A DNA stretch of 51,082 nucleotides from UBA5972 sp964480735 (GTDB taxonomy: Bacteria; Pseudomonadota; Alphaproteobacteria; Rhodobacterales; Rhodobacteraceae). The stretch covers positions 1 through 51,082 of the forward strand of contig CAYZQS010000008.1 in NCBI GenBank assembly GCA_964480735.1. The letters run 5' to 3'. A model generated the notes under the pieces. The model did not search any database. It saw only the letters and a program-made list of their open reading frames with translations, and was not told the DNA's origin. The translations under genes were made by a program, and so were the position numbers. Of this stretch, positions 1 to 9,635 are shown one piece after another (within the stretch, counting starts at the first letter, position 1; every line of letters starts with the position of its first letter).

Positions 1-1
1 G

Positions 2-721
2 CTGCACGGGCGCTGGGGCGAAGACGGCTGTGTGCAGGGCATGCTGGAGTGGCTGGGGATACCCTACACCCATTCCGGTGTTCTGGCCTCCTCGCTTGCG
101 ATGGACAAAACCCGCGCCAAGGATGTCTTCCGCGCCGCAGGACTGCCGGTGGTGGACAGCGTGATTGTTTCAGCGGAAGCGGCGCGAAAGTCGCACCCGA
201 TGCAACCGCCGTATGTGGTGAAGCCCAACAACGAGGGCTCTTCGGTTGGGGTATATCTGGTGCATGAAGAGGCCAACGGTCCGGCCAGACTTTCGCCGGA
301 CATGCCACCCACCGTGATGGTTGAAGAATTTGCGCCGGGTCGCGAATTGACAACGTCTGTTATGGGTGATCGCGCCCTGACCGTCACTGATATTTTCACC
401 GACGGCTGGTATGATTATGACGCCAAATACAAAGAGGGCGGGTCAACCCATCAGGTGCCTGCGGATATTCCCAAGGAGGTTTTTGAAGCCTGTCTGAAAT
501 ATGCCCAAACTGCCCACAGCGCGTTGGGGTGCAGGGGTGTCAGCCGCACGGATTTTCGTTGGGATGACACACGGGGGGTTGCCGGGCTGATCTTACTGGA
601 AACCAACACACAACCCGGGATGACGCCAACCTCGCTGGCCCCGGAACAGGCGGCCCATTGCGGTATTTCTTTTGGCCAGTTGTGTGACTGGCTGGTGAAG
701 GATGCGTCTTGCAACAGGTAA
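2..721 (+). CDS. ddl: D-alanine--D-alanine ligase, 5' end missing
   Basis: ATP-grasp ligase that joins two D-alanines for the peptidoglycan stem peptide in the cytoplasm. The reading frame is open from base 2, so the N-terminal part lies outside the window. The visible 239 residues begin with LHGRWGEDGCVQG, a Ddl hallmark, followed by GIPYTHSG, the ATP-grasp KPNNEGSSVGV lysine/glycine segment and the C-terminal magnesium/substrate region LLETNTQPGMTPTS, where E and N bind metal and the following residues bind the dipeptide. The first in-frame ATG inside the window (base 41) is internal and not the true start. The gene ends 13 bases inside ftsQ, the usual dcw-cluster arrangement, so it is probably co-transcribed with division genes. 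Confidence 0.96.
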   Translation: MHGRWGEDGCVQGMLEWLGIPYTHSGVLASSLAMDKTRAKDVFRAAGLPVVDSVIVSAEAARKSHPMQPPYVVKPNNEGSSVGVYLVHEEANGPARLSPDMPPTVMVEEFAPGRELTTSVMGDRALTVTDIFTDGWYDYDAKYKEGGSTHQVPADIPKEVFEACLKYAQTAHSALGCRGVSRTDFRWDDTRGVAGLILLETNTQPGMTPTSLAPEQAAHCGISFGQLCDWLVKDASCNR

Positions 722-1590
722 CCCCCCCTAAAACCGACCCGGCCCCCAGCCGGACGTCTTACCGGTTTCAACGGCTGTGGCTGACGCCGCTGTTTCGTGC
801 CCTGTTGCGCACCGGCATTCCGGCCTTTGGCGTAATGGTGCTGGGGGCGTGGTATGTGGCGGACACTGACCGGGTTGAACAGGTTAAGCTGCGGGTTTCC
901 GAACTGCGCACAAGTATCGAGCAACGGCCGGAATTCATGGTCAACATGATGCAGATCGAAGATGTTTCCGCCGAGGTGGCCGAAGACATCCGCGAAGTGA
1001 CATCTTTGGATTTTCCCATCAGCTCATTCGATCTGGATTTGGTGCATATGCGCCGTTTGATCGAAGAACTTGATGCGGTGAAACGCGCGAAACTGGTGGT
1101 CCGGCCGGGAGGGGTGTTGGATGTCGCGGTTGTAGAGCGGATGCCGGTCATTGTTTGGCGCAGCCGGGAGGCGTTGGAGTTGTTGGACGCGGACGGGAAC
1201 CGCGTAGGACCTTTGGCCAATCGTGCGGGGCGGGCCGATCTGGCGCTGATCGTTGGCGAGGGGGCTGATGCGGTTGTTCCCGAGGCTTTGACGATACTGG
1301 CAACCGCAGCACCGATTTCGGATGATCTTCGCGGGCTTGTGCGGGTTGGCGAACGACGCTGGGATCTGGTTTTGGCCGGTGGCCGGCGTGTTTTACTGCC
1401 CGAGGACAACCCGGTTTTTGCGCTGGAACGGGTGATTGCCCTGAACAGTATCAACGATTTGCTGGCGCGGGATTTTCTGTTGATTGATATGCGCGATCAA
1501 AAGCGCCCGACGGTGCAGTTGTCAACGGATGCTGTGGAATATCTGCATAAAATCAACGCTATAGATACTGACGGAGACGACGCATTATGA
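709..1590 (+). CDS. ftsQ: Cell division protein FtsQ
   Basis: Bitopic inner-membrane divisome protein linking the early cytoplasmic ring (FtsA, FtsZ) to septal wall synthesis. The 293-residue product has a basic cytoplasmic N-terminus, one membrane segment at about residues 33-48 (GIPAFGVMVLGAWYVA), then a periplasmic POTRA-like region at about 100-145 (FPISSFDLDLVHMRRLIEEL, then VERMPVIVWR) and the beta domain. The start is a TTG at 709 that overlaps the end of ddl; no in-frame ATG is suitably placed. Its stop overlaps the ftsA start (ATGA), which implies translational coupling. Order and size match alphaproteobacterial dcw clusters. Confidence 0.95.
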   Translation: MQQVTPPKTDPAPSRTSYRFQRLWLTPLFRALLRTGIPAFGVMVLGAWYVADTDRVEQVKLRVSELRTSIEQRPEFMVNMMQIEDVSAEVAEDIREVTSLDFPISSFDLDLVHMRRLIEELDAVKRAKLVVRPGGVLDVAVVERMPVIVWRSREALELLDADGNRVGPLANRAGRADLALIVGEGADAVVPEALTILATAAPISDDLRGLVRVGERRWDLVLAGGRRVLLPEDNPVFALERVIALNSINDLLARDFLLIDMRDQKRPTVQLSTDAVEYLHKINAIDTDGDDAL

Positions 1591-2921
1591 CCATGCTTTA
1601 TCAATTTCAACGGGCGATGCGGGCCAGACGCCAGGCCGCCATGCAGCGCGGCGTGGTGGCCATTCTGGACGTGGGCACGTCAAAAATGGCCTGTCTGATT
1701 TTGCGCTTTGACGTAGGTGCCGGTGACGGGCTGCACGACAGTATTGGATCAATGGCAGGACAATCAAATTTTCGGGTGATCGGCGTTGCAACAACCCGGT
1801 CCCGCGGGGTGAAATTCGGCGAGATCGACACAATGGACGAGACCGAGCGGGCCGTGCGCACCGCCGTGCAGGCGGCCCAGAAAATGGCCAATGTGCGCGT
1901 GGATCACGTGATCGCCTGCCTGTCCGGTGCGCGTCCGCGTTCCTACGGTTTGACGGGAAAAGTTGATCTGCACGAACAGGGTGTTTCAGAACATGATATC
2001 GCGCGGGTTCTGGCCGCCTGCGATGTGCCGGACATTGGTGCTGCGCGCCAGCCTGCACATGCGTTGCCGGTCAATTTCGCGCTTGATCACCGGTCCGGCC
2101 TGTCAGATCCGCGTGGCCAGATCGGCGGCAAGCTGGCCGTGGACATGCATTTGCTGACGGTTGAAAGTTCGGTGATCGAGAACCTGACCTATTGCATCAA
2201 GCGGTGCGATTTGGAACTGGCGGGCATTGCGTCATCCGCGTATGCCAGCGGTATTTCCTCGCTTGTCGAGGACGAGCAGGAACTGGGCGCGGCCTGTATT
2301 GATATGGGCGGCGGGTCCACCGGAATTTCAATTTTTCTGCGCAAGAATATGATCTATACCGATGCCGTTCGTGTTGGCGGTGATCACGTGACCTCTGACA
2401 TATCGCAAGGGCTGAAAGTGCCAATGCCGGTGGCCGAGCGGATCAAAACCATGTTTGGCGGCGTTGTGGCAACCGGTATGGACGACCGCGAGATGATTGA
2501 TATTGGTGGCGAGACCGGCGATTGGGAACATGATCGCCGCAGCGTCAGCCGCACGGAACTGATCGGGATTATCCGCCCGCGTCTGGAAGAGATTTTTGAG
2601 GAACTGCGCGAGCGTCTGGACGCTGCCGGGTTTGCCCATCTGCCGGGACAGCGCATTGTTTTGACCGGCGGTGCCAGCCAGATACCGGGTCTTGACGGGC
2701 TGGCGGGCCGCGCGCTGGGCCAAAATGTGCGTCTTGGCCGCCCGCTTCGGGTTCAGGGTCTGCCGCAGGCCGCAACCGGACCGGCGTTTTCATCAAGCGT
2801 GGGGCTTTGCCTGTTCGCGGCCCACCCCCAGGACGAATGCTGGGACTTTGAAGTGCCCTATGATCGCTATACCGGTCGGTCGATCCGGCGGGCGGTGAAA
2901 TGGTTCAAGGAAAACTGGTAA
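1587..2921 (+). CDS. ftsA: Cell division protein FtsA
   Basis: Actin-fold ATPase that tethers FtsZ filaments to the inner membrane. The 444-residue protein carries the phosphate-1 loop VVAILDVGTSKMACLI near residue 25, the 1C/SHS2 region in the middle, the phosphate-2 motif CIDMGGGSTGISIF near 238 and an adenosine motif VLTGGASQIPGL near 360. The C-terminus (RSIRRAVKWFKENW) is the amphipathic membrane-targeting helix. The ATG overlaps the ftsQ stop by four bases. A gap of 262 bases follows before ftsZ, so ftsZ probably has its own promoter there. Confidence 0.96.
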   Translation: MTMLYQFQRAMRARRQAAMQRGVVAILDVGTSKMACLILRFDVGAGDGLHDSIGSMAGQSNFRVIGVATTRSRGVKFGEIDTMDETERAVRTAVQAAQKMANVRVDHVIACLSGARPRSYGLTGKVDLHEQGVSEHDIARVLAACDVPDIGAARQPAHALPVNFALDHRSGLSDPRGQIGGKLAVDMHLLTVESSVIENLTYCIKRCDLELAGIASSAYASGISSLVEDEQELGAACIDMGGGSTGISIFLRKNMIYTDAVRVGGDHVTSDISQGLKVPMPVAERIKTMFGGVVATGMDDREMIDIGGETGDWEHDRRSVSRTELIGIIRPRLEEIFEELRERLDAAGFAHLPGQRIVLTGGASQIPGLDGLAGRALGQNVRLGRPLRVQGLPQAATGPAFSSSVGLCLFAAHPQDECWDFEVPYDRYTGRSIRRAVKWFKENW

Positions 2922-3183
2922 CGCGGAAATCGCTGGCGGGCACGTTGCTTAAACCTGTTTTGTGTCATTCGGAAAATCGTTGAAAAGTCGAAACTCTGCA
3001 AAACCGCCGGATTTAGGCGAAAATGTGCCCGAATTCACGCTTAACCCCCACATATTGTAGCAAATTCTGCAATTTATAGGTGACCGACGCCAGTGCCTTC
3101 GTTACGATACCGAATCAAGGCAACAATAATCGGCCACAAGGCCGGACGTGTAAGCGCACATAGGTTAACAGGCGGACAGTATC

Positions 3184-4788
3184 ATGGCATTGAACCTTCA
3201 AATTCCAGAGAAAAATGATCTGAGACCAAGGATCACCGTGTTTGGCATCGGCGGGGCCGGCGGTAACGCGATCAACAATATGATCGAGAAGGAACTTGAG
3301 GGCGCTGAATTTGTTGTGGCCAACACTGATGCACAGGCGCTGACGCAGTCAAAATCGACAAACAAAATTCAACTTGGGGTCAAAGAAACCGAAGGACTGG
3401 GCGCTGGCGCCCGGCCTTCAGTAGGGGCCGCTTCCGCAGAGGAAAGCATAGAGGCAATCGTCGACCATCTGGCCGGCAGTCACATGTGCTTTATCACTGC
3501 CGGTATGGGTGGGGGCACCGGTACCGGTGCGGCCCCGATTATTGCGCAGGCCGCGCGTGAATTGGGCGTTCTGACCGTGGGTGTTGTGACCAAGCCGTTT
3601 CAGTTTGAGGGCAACAAGCGCATGCGTCAGGCCGAAGAGGGCGTAGAGGCGTTGCAGCAGGTCGTGGACACTCTGATCATCATTCCCAACCAAAATCTGT
3701 TTCGTCTGGCCAACGAGAAAACCACCTTTACCGAAGCGTTTTCCATGGCGGATGACGTTTTGTATCAGGGCGTCAAGGGCGTGACCGATCTGATGGTGCG
3801 CCCGGGGATTATCAATCTTGATTTTGCCGATGTTCGGTCTGTAATGGATGAAATGGGCAAGGCGATGATGGGCACCGGCGAAGCTTCGGGCGAAGACCGC
3901 GCCATTCAGGCAGCGGAAAAAGCCATCGCCAACCCGCTGTTGGATGAAATTTCGTTGAAAGGTGCCAAGGGCGTTTTGATCAACATCACCGGCAGCCATG
4001 ATCTGACCTTGTTTGAGCTGGACGAGGCCGCCAACCGCATTCGTGAAGAGGTCGATCCGGACGCCAATATCATTGTCGGCTCGACGCTTGACACAGATAT
4101 GGAGGGTGTGATGCGGGTGTCTGTGGTGGCAACGGGCATTGATGCCTCTGAGATTACCCATGATGTGCCGGTGCCGCGCCGGTCTATGGCAGAGCCTCTT
4201 ACGCCGAAAAAACTTGAAGAACCGGCCGCACCGGTTGAACAAATTGCAGCCGAAGCGGCGTTTGCGGAACAACCGAATTTGCTGAGTGAACTGGAGCCGG
4301 CAGACGCGGGTTTTGCCGAGGACGCTGAAGAGTTCACCTCGTTATTTGCGGACCCAAAAGATGAGCTGATCAACGATGATCTGCCGGCACCGGTTTACCA
4401 ACCCGAAGTACAGGAAGCGCCGATTGAAAGTGCGCCGGCGTCCACTGCTGAATCAAGTGATCTGGCGGGATTTGTGGCGCCTAAACCACCGGCGCCGGGT
4501 AAGCCCACGCCAGAGGCGATGGCGCGCCTAAGAGCCGCCGTGAACAAAGTGCCCAAACCGGAAGAAATTCGGGCCGAGGTGGCGCAAAGTGGAGAGGCAG
4601 CCGACAAGTCCTCACGTTTTGGCATCAACAATCTGATCAGCCGAATGACGGGTCATGGCAACGATCAGGCGGATCGGGCCCAGAATCAGCCAACGCTTTC
4701 AACCGAAAGTTCAAATCAAAACGATCCCGTTGATCCTGAACAGGAACGCATTGATATTCCAGCGTTTTTGCGGCGACAGGCGAATTAG
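3184..4788 (+). CDS. ftsZ: Cell division GTPase FtsZ
   Basis: Tubulin homologue that forms the cytokinetic ring at mid-cell. The 534-residue protein has the nucleotide-binding GIGGAGGNAINN start (about 21-32), the tubulin signature GGGTGTG (109-115) and the T7 synergy loop NLDFADV (about 211-217). After the GTPase core (to about 320) comes a long acidic and proline-rich linker, common in alphaproteobacteria, and the C-terminal peptide DIPAFLRRQAN that binds FtsA. It is separated from ftsA by 262 bases, which hold a short GC-rich hairpin (CGGCC-ACAA-GGCCG at 3131-3144) in the probable leader. No clear terminator follows; lpxC starts 251 bases downstream. Confidence 0.98.
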   Translation: MALNLQIPEKNDLRPRITVFGIGGAGGNAINNMIEKELEGAEFVVANTDAQALTQSKSTNKIQLGVKETEGLGAGARPSVGAASAEESIEAIVDHLAGSHMCFITAGMGGGTGTGAAPIIAQAARELGVLTVGVVTKPFQFEGNKRMRQAEEGVEALQQVVDTLIIIPNQNLFRLANEKTTFTEAFSMADDVLYQGVKGVTDLMVRPGIINLDFADVRSVMDEMGKAMMGTGEASGEDRAIQAAEKAIANPLLDEISLKGAKGVLINITGSHDLTLFELDEAANRIREEVDPDANIIVGSTLDTDMEGVMRVSVVATGIDASEITHDVPVPRRSMAEPLTPKKLEEPAAPVEQIAAEAAFAEQPNLLSELEPADAGFAEDAEEFTSLFADPKDELINDDLPAPVYQPEVQEAPIESAPASTAESSDLAGFVAPKPPAPGKPTPEAMARLRAAVNKVPKPEEIRAEVAQSGEAADKSSRFGINNLISRMTGHGNDQADRAQNQPTLSTESSNQNDPVDPEQERIDIPAFLRRQAN

Positions 4789-4974
4789 GACAACCTTGTG
4801 CCTGGTGGGATTTTTCGCGTGACCAAAGCAGGATTGCCGGGCTAACCGGCATCCGAAATCGCCAGCAACGGTTCCGGCTTCGGAAGGAAACAATTTGTTT
4901 CCAAATCTATCGGCGAAATTCCGCGTGCGGTCCTGCACAATTGTTGCAAAGAGTCATAAAGATTGAGTTGAGAT

Positions 4975-5000
4975 TTAAACGCCCGTTAACTAGTGGTTAA
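4975..5000 (+). promoter_or_regulatory. Triple TTAA box with 7-base spacing, CtrA-like, upstream of lpxC
   Basis: Three TTAA tetramers lie at 4975-4978, 4986-4989 and 4997-5000, each separated by exactly seven bases, giving two overlapping TTAA-N7-TTAA sites. That spacing is the known consensus of the alphaproteobacterial cell-cycle regulator CtrA. The cluster sits 40-65 bases before the lpxC start, where it could overlap the promoter. Binding is inferred from the pattern only. Confidence 0.55.
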
Positions 5001-5039
5001 GGCCAACTGCCATTGGCTTATAAAAACTGGGGGACGTGC

Positions 5040-5960
5040 GTGCAAACGACGTTACGAAACGAGATAAATCTGGTGGGAACGGGCCTGCATTCTGGCCGCC
5101 CCGCAAGGTTGCGCATCCTGCCCGCATCCGCTGAATACGGTATCTGGTTTCGCCGCATCGATGAAACCCGCCGCGACAATCTTGTGGCCGCGCGCTATGA
5201 CAATGTTTCCGAAGCCGCCCTGTGCACCCGCATTACCAACGACGCGGGTGTCAGCATTTCCACCATCGAGCATCTGATGGCCGCCCTGATGGGCTGTGGC
5301 ATCCATAACGCTTTGATCGAGATTGACGGACCCGAAGTGCCAATCATGGACGGAAGTTCTGACCGGTTTGTGCGTGAAATCCTGAAAGCCGGGGTTAAGA
5401 ACCTTAAGGCATCGGTTCGGGTCATTCGGGTGTTAGAGCGGGTAGGCATACAGGTTGACGGCGTTGCGGTTTCCATTGAGCCCTGCGAAAATCTTGAAAT
5501 TGATTTCATGATTGATTTCCCGGATGCCGCCATTGGTCGGCAGCACATGCATCTGAACATGGCAAACGGCGCGTTCGTGCGCGAGTTGTGCAGCAGCCGG
5601 ACCTTTTGCCGGCAGGCCGATGTAGAGACAATGCAGGCCAGCGGTCTGGCATTGGGCGGATCATATGAAAACGCCATCGTGGTGGACGGTGATAAGGTTC
5701 TAAGCCCCGGCGGTATGCGGCATGAAGATGAATGTGTGCGTCACAAAATGCTTGATGCGTTGGGTGATCTTGCCCTGGCGGGTGCACCGTTGATTGGGCG
5801 TTACCGGGGCGCAAAAGCTGGTCATGCGGCCACAAATGCGTTGCTGCGCAAGATGTTCGCAACGCCAAGCTCGTTTGAAATGGTGGATTGCACTGAAACG
5901 ATGGCAGGCAACTTGCCGGGCGTTGGTGTGCGGAAATCGGACCAGCGCCGGGTCGCGTAA
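5040..5960 (+). CDS. lpxC: UDP-3-O-acyl-N-acetylglucosamine deacetylase
   Basis: Zinc amidase catalysing the committed step of lipid A synthesis in the cytoplasm. I chose the GTG at 5040, which is preceded by GGGGGA at a suitable distance and gives 306 residues, the usual family length; an upstream TTG at 5013 would add nine atypical residues. Zinc ligands are visible as H78 in STIEHLMAAL and H235 and D239 in HKMLDALGDL, with the LVGTGLHSGRP motif at the N-terminus and DGSSDRFV in the substrate loop. It follows ftsZ as in many alphaproteobacterial dcw clusters. The preceding region carries a three-fold CtrA-like box. Confidence 0.97.
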   Translation: MQTTLRNEINLVGTGLHSGRPARLRILPASAEYGIWFRRIDETRRDNLVAARYDNVSEAALCTRITNDAGVSISTIEHLMAALMGCGIHNALIEIDGPEVPIMDGSSDRFVREILKAGVKNLKASVRVIRVLERVGIQVDGVAVSIEPCENLEIDFMIDFPDAAIGRQHMHLNMANGAFVRELCSSRTFCRQADVETMQASGLALGGSYENAIVVDGDKVLSPGGMRHEDECVRHKMLDALGDLALAGAPLIGRYRGAKAGHAATNALLRKMFATPSSFEMVDCTETMAGNLPGVGVRKSDQRRVA

Positions 5961-6072
5961 ATTCCCTTTCGTTATGAATTTGCAATTCGCCGGTCAAAAG
6001 GCGCGAATCCATTTTTACTCTGCGAATAATGTGTTAGAAAAACCGCAATGGGGCGGAATCTTTGTCGGCTGA

Positions 6073-6921
6073 ATGATGGGATCTGAATCGATGGCGAAGG
6101 CGGGACGACAAAGCGCGCTGTGGTTTGCTTTGGCGTTTTCTCTGATCCTGTCGTCCTGTGCCAGGCAAAACGAAGAAGTGCCCCTGGAAGATCAGCCTCC
6201 CGAGCAGATTTTTAAGGCGGCTGAATTTCAGCTGGCGCAGGATGATCCGGAAAAGGCGGCGGAATTGTTTGGCGAAGTCGAGCGTCTGTATCCCTATTCT
6301 GAATGGGCCAAACGCGGGCTGGTGATGTCTGCATTTGCCCACCACAAAGCCAAGGACTATGACGAGGCCCGTGTTGCCTCGCAGCGTTACCTTGACTTTT
6401 ATCCGGCCGATGAAGATGCCGCTTATGCGCAGTATCTGATGGCGCTAAGCTTTTATGACCAGATCGAAGATGTCGCGCGGGATCAGGGCAATACATTTCA
6501 GGCGCTGCAGGCCCTGCGGGTGGTGATCGAACGCTATCCTGACAGCGAATTTGCCCGCTCTGCTGTTTTGAAGTTTGATCTGGCGATTGATCATCTGGCA
6601 GGCAAGGAAATGGAAGTGGGCCGCTATTATCTGAAACGCGGGCATTTTTCAGCGGCGATCAACCGGTTTCGCGTGGTGGTGGAGGACTATCAAACCACAA
6701 CCCACACACCCGAGGCGCTGCACCGTTTGGTTGAGGCCTATCTTTCACTGGGTTTGACCGATGAAGCGCAAACCGCAGGTGCGATATTGGGTCACAATTT
6801 TCAAAGCAACGGATTTTATGATGACAGTTTCCGCCTGTTAACCGGGCAGGGGCTGGCGCCTGAAGCCAAGGGTGAAGGCTGGCTGCGGCGTTTGTTCCGA
6901 CGCTTTAAAAAGCAGGCCTAA
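6073..6921 (+). CDS. bamD: Outer membrane assembly lipoprotein BamD (ComL/YfiO family)
   Basis: Lipoprotein of the BAM complex that inserts beta-barrel proteins into the outer membrane. The N-terminus has a basic stretch, a hydrophobic segment and a lipobox LSSC with the acylated cysteine at residue 29 of the 282-residue version. The mature part consists of TPR-like helical repeats, beginning with the PPEQIFKAAEFQLAQ segment and including FGEVERLYPYSEWA and RYPDSEFARSAVLKF. The start could instead be the ATG at 6091, which gives a signal peptide of more usual length. recN starts 21 bases after the stop, so the two are probably co-transcribed. Confidence 0.93.
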   Translation: MMGSESMAKAGRQSALWFALAFSLILSSCARQNEEVPLEDQPPEQIFKAAEFQLAQDDPEKAAELFGEVERLYPYSEWAKRGLVMSAFAHHKAKDYDEARVASQRYLDFYPADEDAAYAQYLMALSFYDQIEDVARDQGNTFQALQALRVVIERYPDSEFARSAVLKFDLAIDHLAGKEMEVGRYYLKRGHFSAAINRFRVVVEDYQTTTHTPEALHRLVEAYLSLGLTDEAQTAGAILGHNFQSNGFYDDSFRLLTGQGLAPEAKGEGWLRRLFRRFKKQA

Positions 6922-6941
6922 ATGGGCAGGGGCCGTGGGTC

Positions 6942-8606
6942 ATGCTGCGTGCGCTGACAGTTTCCGACATGGTGCTGATCGAGCGGTTGGAAATTGAATT
7001 TCAACCGGGCTTGAATGTTCTGACAGGCGAAACCGGTGCCGGAAAATCCATTTTGCTTGATTGTCTTGGCTTTGTTCTGGGCTGGCGCAGCCGCAGCAAT
7101 CTGATGCGCACAGGTGCTGACAGGGGTGAAGTGGTTGCGGTCTTTGATGTGCCGGCCAACCATCCGGTGCAGGATGTGCTGGCAGAGGCCGGTCTGGCCG
7201 CTGACGACGGGCTGATACTGCGCCGGGTCAACCAAAGCGACGGGCGCAAACAGGCCTATGTGAACGACCGGCGCTGTTCTGTCGAGATTTTGCGGAAAAT
7301 TTCAGAGGTTCTGGTTGAACTTCACGGACAGCACGACGACCGCGGTTTGCTGAACCAGCGCGGACATAGGGCGTTGCTGGATGATTTTGCAGCGCTGGAG
7401 CCGGTTTTGAAAACGACGCGCGAAGCGTGGAAAACCCTGAGTTCCACGCAAAACGCGCTGCAACAATTACGCCAGCATATTGAAAGCGTGGAAAAAGATC
7501 GGGAATACCTGCAGTTTGCGGTGCAAGAGTTCTGCGATCTGAACCCGGAAATTGGCGAAGACGCGGCGCTTGACGCCAAAAGACGCCTGATGAAAGCCGG
7601 TGAGCGCATTCGCACCGATATTGAAAAGGCCGCCGCTTCGCTTGGGCCGCAAGGGGCAGAGGGTGCAGTTGGCGATGCTTTGCGTTGGTTACAGGATGTA
7701 GCTGACAAAGCTGAGGGTCGGCTTGACAGGCCGCTTGCAGCACTGGTGCGCACGGCGGAAGAGCTGGCAGACAGCCAGCAGGGTATCAGTGATTGTCTGC
7801 GTGCGCTGGATTTTGACCCGCATGCGCTTGAATCCTGCGAAGAGCGATTGTTTGCCATTCGAGCGCTGGCCCGTAAGCACAAGGTTCGTCCTGACGAATT
7901 GCCTGCGGTAAAAGTTGATCTTGAGCAAAAGCTGGCAGAGCTTGACGATGGCGCGGCACAGATCGCCCAGCTTGAGGCGGCGGTGATTGATGCAAACGAG
8001 GCTTACGCGAAAATTGCGGCAGAGCTCAGCGAAAAACGGCTGAAGGCGGCGCACAAGCTTGACACAGCAATGGCGCTGGAACTGCCGCCCCTGAAACTGG
8101 ACCGGGCGGTTTTTGAAACCATCGTCGCTGACGCGGCAGCGGGGCCAGACGGGCGCGACGCCATCAGCTTTGCCGTGGCAACCAACCCCGGATTGCCGCC
8201 CGGACCAATCAACAAGATTGCATCCGGCGGAGAACTGTCGAGGTTTTTACTGGCCCTGAAAGTGTGTTTGACAGCCCGCGCGGACGGCCTGACCATGATC
8301 TTTGACGAGATTGACCGCGGCGTTGGCGGGGCCACCGCTGATGCGGTTGGGCGGAGGCTGTCATCACTCGCAACAGGCGCGCAGATACTGGTTGTGACCC
8401 ATTCACCGCAGGTCGCGGCACAGGGCGACCATCACTGGCTGGTTCAGAAAACCGTGGACAAGGCGCAGACCCGGTCTGATATCGTGCTTCTTGATCCGCA
8501 GGCCCGGGTCAGTGAAATCGCGCGGATGCTGGCCGGCGACACGGTAACAGATCAGGCGCGGGCCGCCGCCGAAGTATTGCTGCGTGCAGTCGAAAAAGCG
8601 GATTGA
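6942..8606 (+). CDS. recN: DNA repair ATPase RecN
   Basis: SMC-like protein acting on double-strand breaks in homologous recombination. The 554-residue protein has Walker A GETGAGKS at residues 29-36, long coiled-coil arms between about 150 and 370, the ABC signature SGGELSRFLLALK at about residue 426 and Walker B MIFDEIDRGVGG near 452. A short bamD-recN spacer suggests one transcript. I see no LexA box in the 21-base spacer, so any SOS control would have to act further upstream. Confidence 0.96.
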   Translation: MLRALTVSDMVLIERLEIEFQPGLNVLTGETGAGKSILLDCLGFVLGWRSRSNLMRTGADRGEVVAVFDVPANHPVQDVLAEAGLAADDGLILRRVNQSDGRKQAYVNDRRCSVEILRKISEVLVELHGQHDDRGLLNQRGHRALLDDFAALEPVLKTTREAWKTLSSTQNALQQLRQHIESVEKDREYLQFAVQEFCDLNPEIGEDAALDAKRRLMKAGERIRTDIEKAAASLGPQGAEGAVGDALRWLQDVADKAEGRLDRPLAALVRTAEELADSQQGISDCLRALDFDPHALESCEERLFAIRALARKHKVRPDELPAVKVDLEQKLAELDDGAAQIAQLEAAVIDANEAYAKIAAELSEKRLKAAHKLDTAMALELPPLKLDRAVFETIVADAAAGPDGRDAISFAVATNPGLPPGPINKIASGGELSRFLLALKVCLTARADGLTMIFDEIDRGVGGATADAVGRRLSSLATGAQILVVTHSPQVAAQGDHHWLVQKTVDKAQTRSDIVLLDPQARVSEIARMLAGDTVTDQARAAAEVLLRAVEKAD

Positions 8607-8711
8607 TCTGCTGCCCGGCGCACAGGGGACGCGGCAAAATCAACCCCCATTGGTGGTCCTGCACCGGTTCCGACATCCGGCATATTTCCTGATCGTTACG
8701 GTATCAGTCGG

Positions 8712-9545
8712 TCAGACGCTTTGCGTCCAGACCTGTGGATAAAGTGCTGTGCCCATCCTGTCACCCGGTTTCAGCCCAACGCCGGTCATCACATCTGAAT
8801 GGTCAGGGTCCATGCCTTCGGTGCGAAACTTGATCCTGACGTCATCGCCCAACCATTGGGTGTTGAAAACTTTCAGGTCACGCCCTTCAGACAGATTTCC
8901 CGAACCGCCGTGGATAATCCGGGCGTTGAACGCCACGCAGTCGCCGGGCTGCATGTCCCAGCTGAGAATATCATAATCGTCCCGATTGTTTTCCACGTCC
9001 GGAAACGGCACGGATTCGTCGTCTGCGAATGCCACCTGATCCCGCGCGTCCGCCGTTAAAGCGCCAAAATTCGTCTGCTTGAACTTCTGGGGCCAGCGGT
9101 GTGAGCCGCGCACAAATTCCAGTGCGCTTTTCTTTTCTACCGGCACCAGCGGCATCCAGATGCTGCAGGTGTCAAATCCGTCAACCGACCAATAGGGTTC
9201 GTCCTGATGCCACGGCGTGCGGAACTGTGCCCCCGGCGTGCGCACGAAAACCGCGTCAAAAAAGAAATTAACCGCCCTGGACTGCATCAGCCGACCGGCG
9301 ATTTCGGCGCAGGGGGAATTCAGCGCGAAATCCTTATAGCCGTCGATATCCTGCCAGACCTGACTGTCATAAAAACACGTGCGGCCCTTGGCGTCCCTGT
9401 CCCACAGTCGCCCGCGCGGGCTGGGGTTTTTGATGTTCGTGTCAATGGCAGCCTTCAGGATTTCGATCCAGTCGCCCGAGAACGCATCCTGCAGGAAGAC
9501 CACGCCATCGCTTTGATATTGCTGAATATTTTCTGGTGATATCAT
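8712..9545 (-). CDS. Phytanoyl-CoA dioxygenase (PhyH) family protein
   Basis: Predicted Fe(II)/2-oxoglutarate-dependent hydroxylase. The 277-residue protein shows the 2-His-1-carboxylate facial triad: H113 and D115 in PWHQDEPYW, and H212 in ARIIHGGSGN, with R222 placed to bind 2-oxoglutarate. The start at 9545 is preferred over one 45 bases upstream because a GGGGATC sequence precedes it and the homologous region begins there (EQYQSDG-type N-terminus, here QQYQSDGVVFLQD). The substrate cannot be read from sequence; relatives act on small-molecule acids, betaines or alcohols. It is convergent with recN and stands alone. Confidence 0.85.
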   Translation of the reverse strand: MISPENIQQYQSDGVVFLQDAFSGDWIEILKAAIDTNIKNPSPRGRLWDRDAKGRTCFYDSQVWQDIDGYKDFALNSPCAEIAGRLMQSRAVNFFFDAVFVRTPGAQFRTPWHQDEPYWSVDGFDTCSIWMPLVPVEKKSALEFVRGSHRWPQKFKQTNFGALTADARDQVAFADDESVPFPDVENNRDDYDILSWDMQPGDCVAFNARIIHGGSGNLSEGRDLKVFNTQWLGDDVRIKFRTEGMDPDHSDVMTGVGLKPGDRMGTALYPQVWTQSV

Positions 9546-9635
9546 TGCCGATCCCCATATGTTCCTGTAAAAAATATCCAAGGAAATCACTGAAGACTAA
9601 CCCCAACGCGACTGAATTGTCGTTTTCTGAACGTA

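Noticed and set aside
4835..4851. Hairpin TGCCGG-GCTAA-CCGGCA after ftsZ as a terminator
   Set aside because: Stem of six pairs and no T-run follows; too weak to support.
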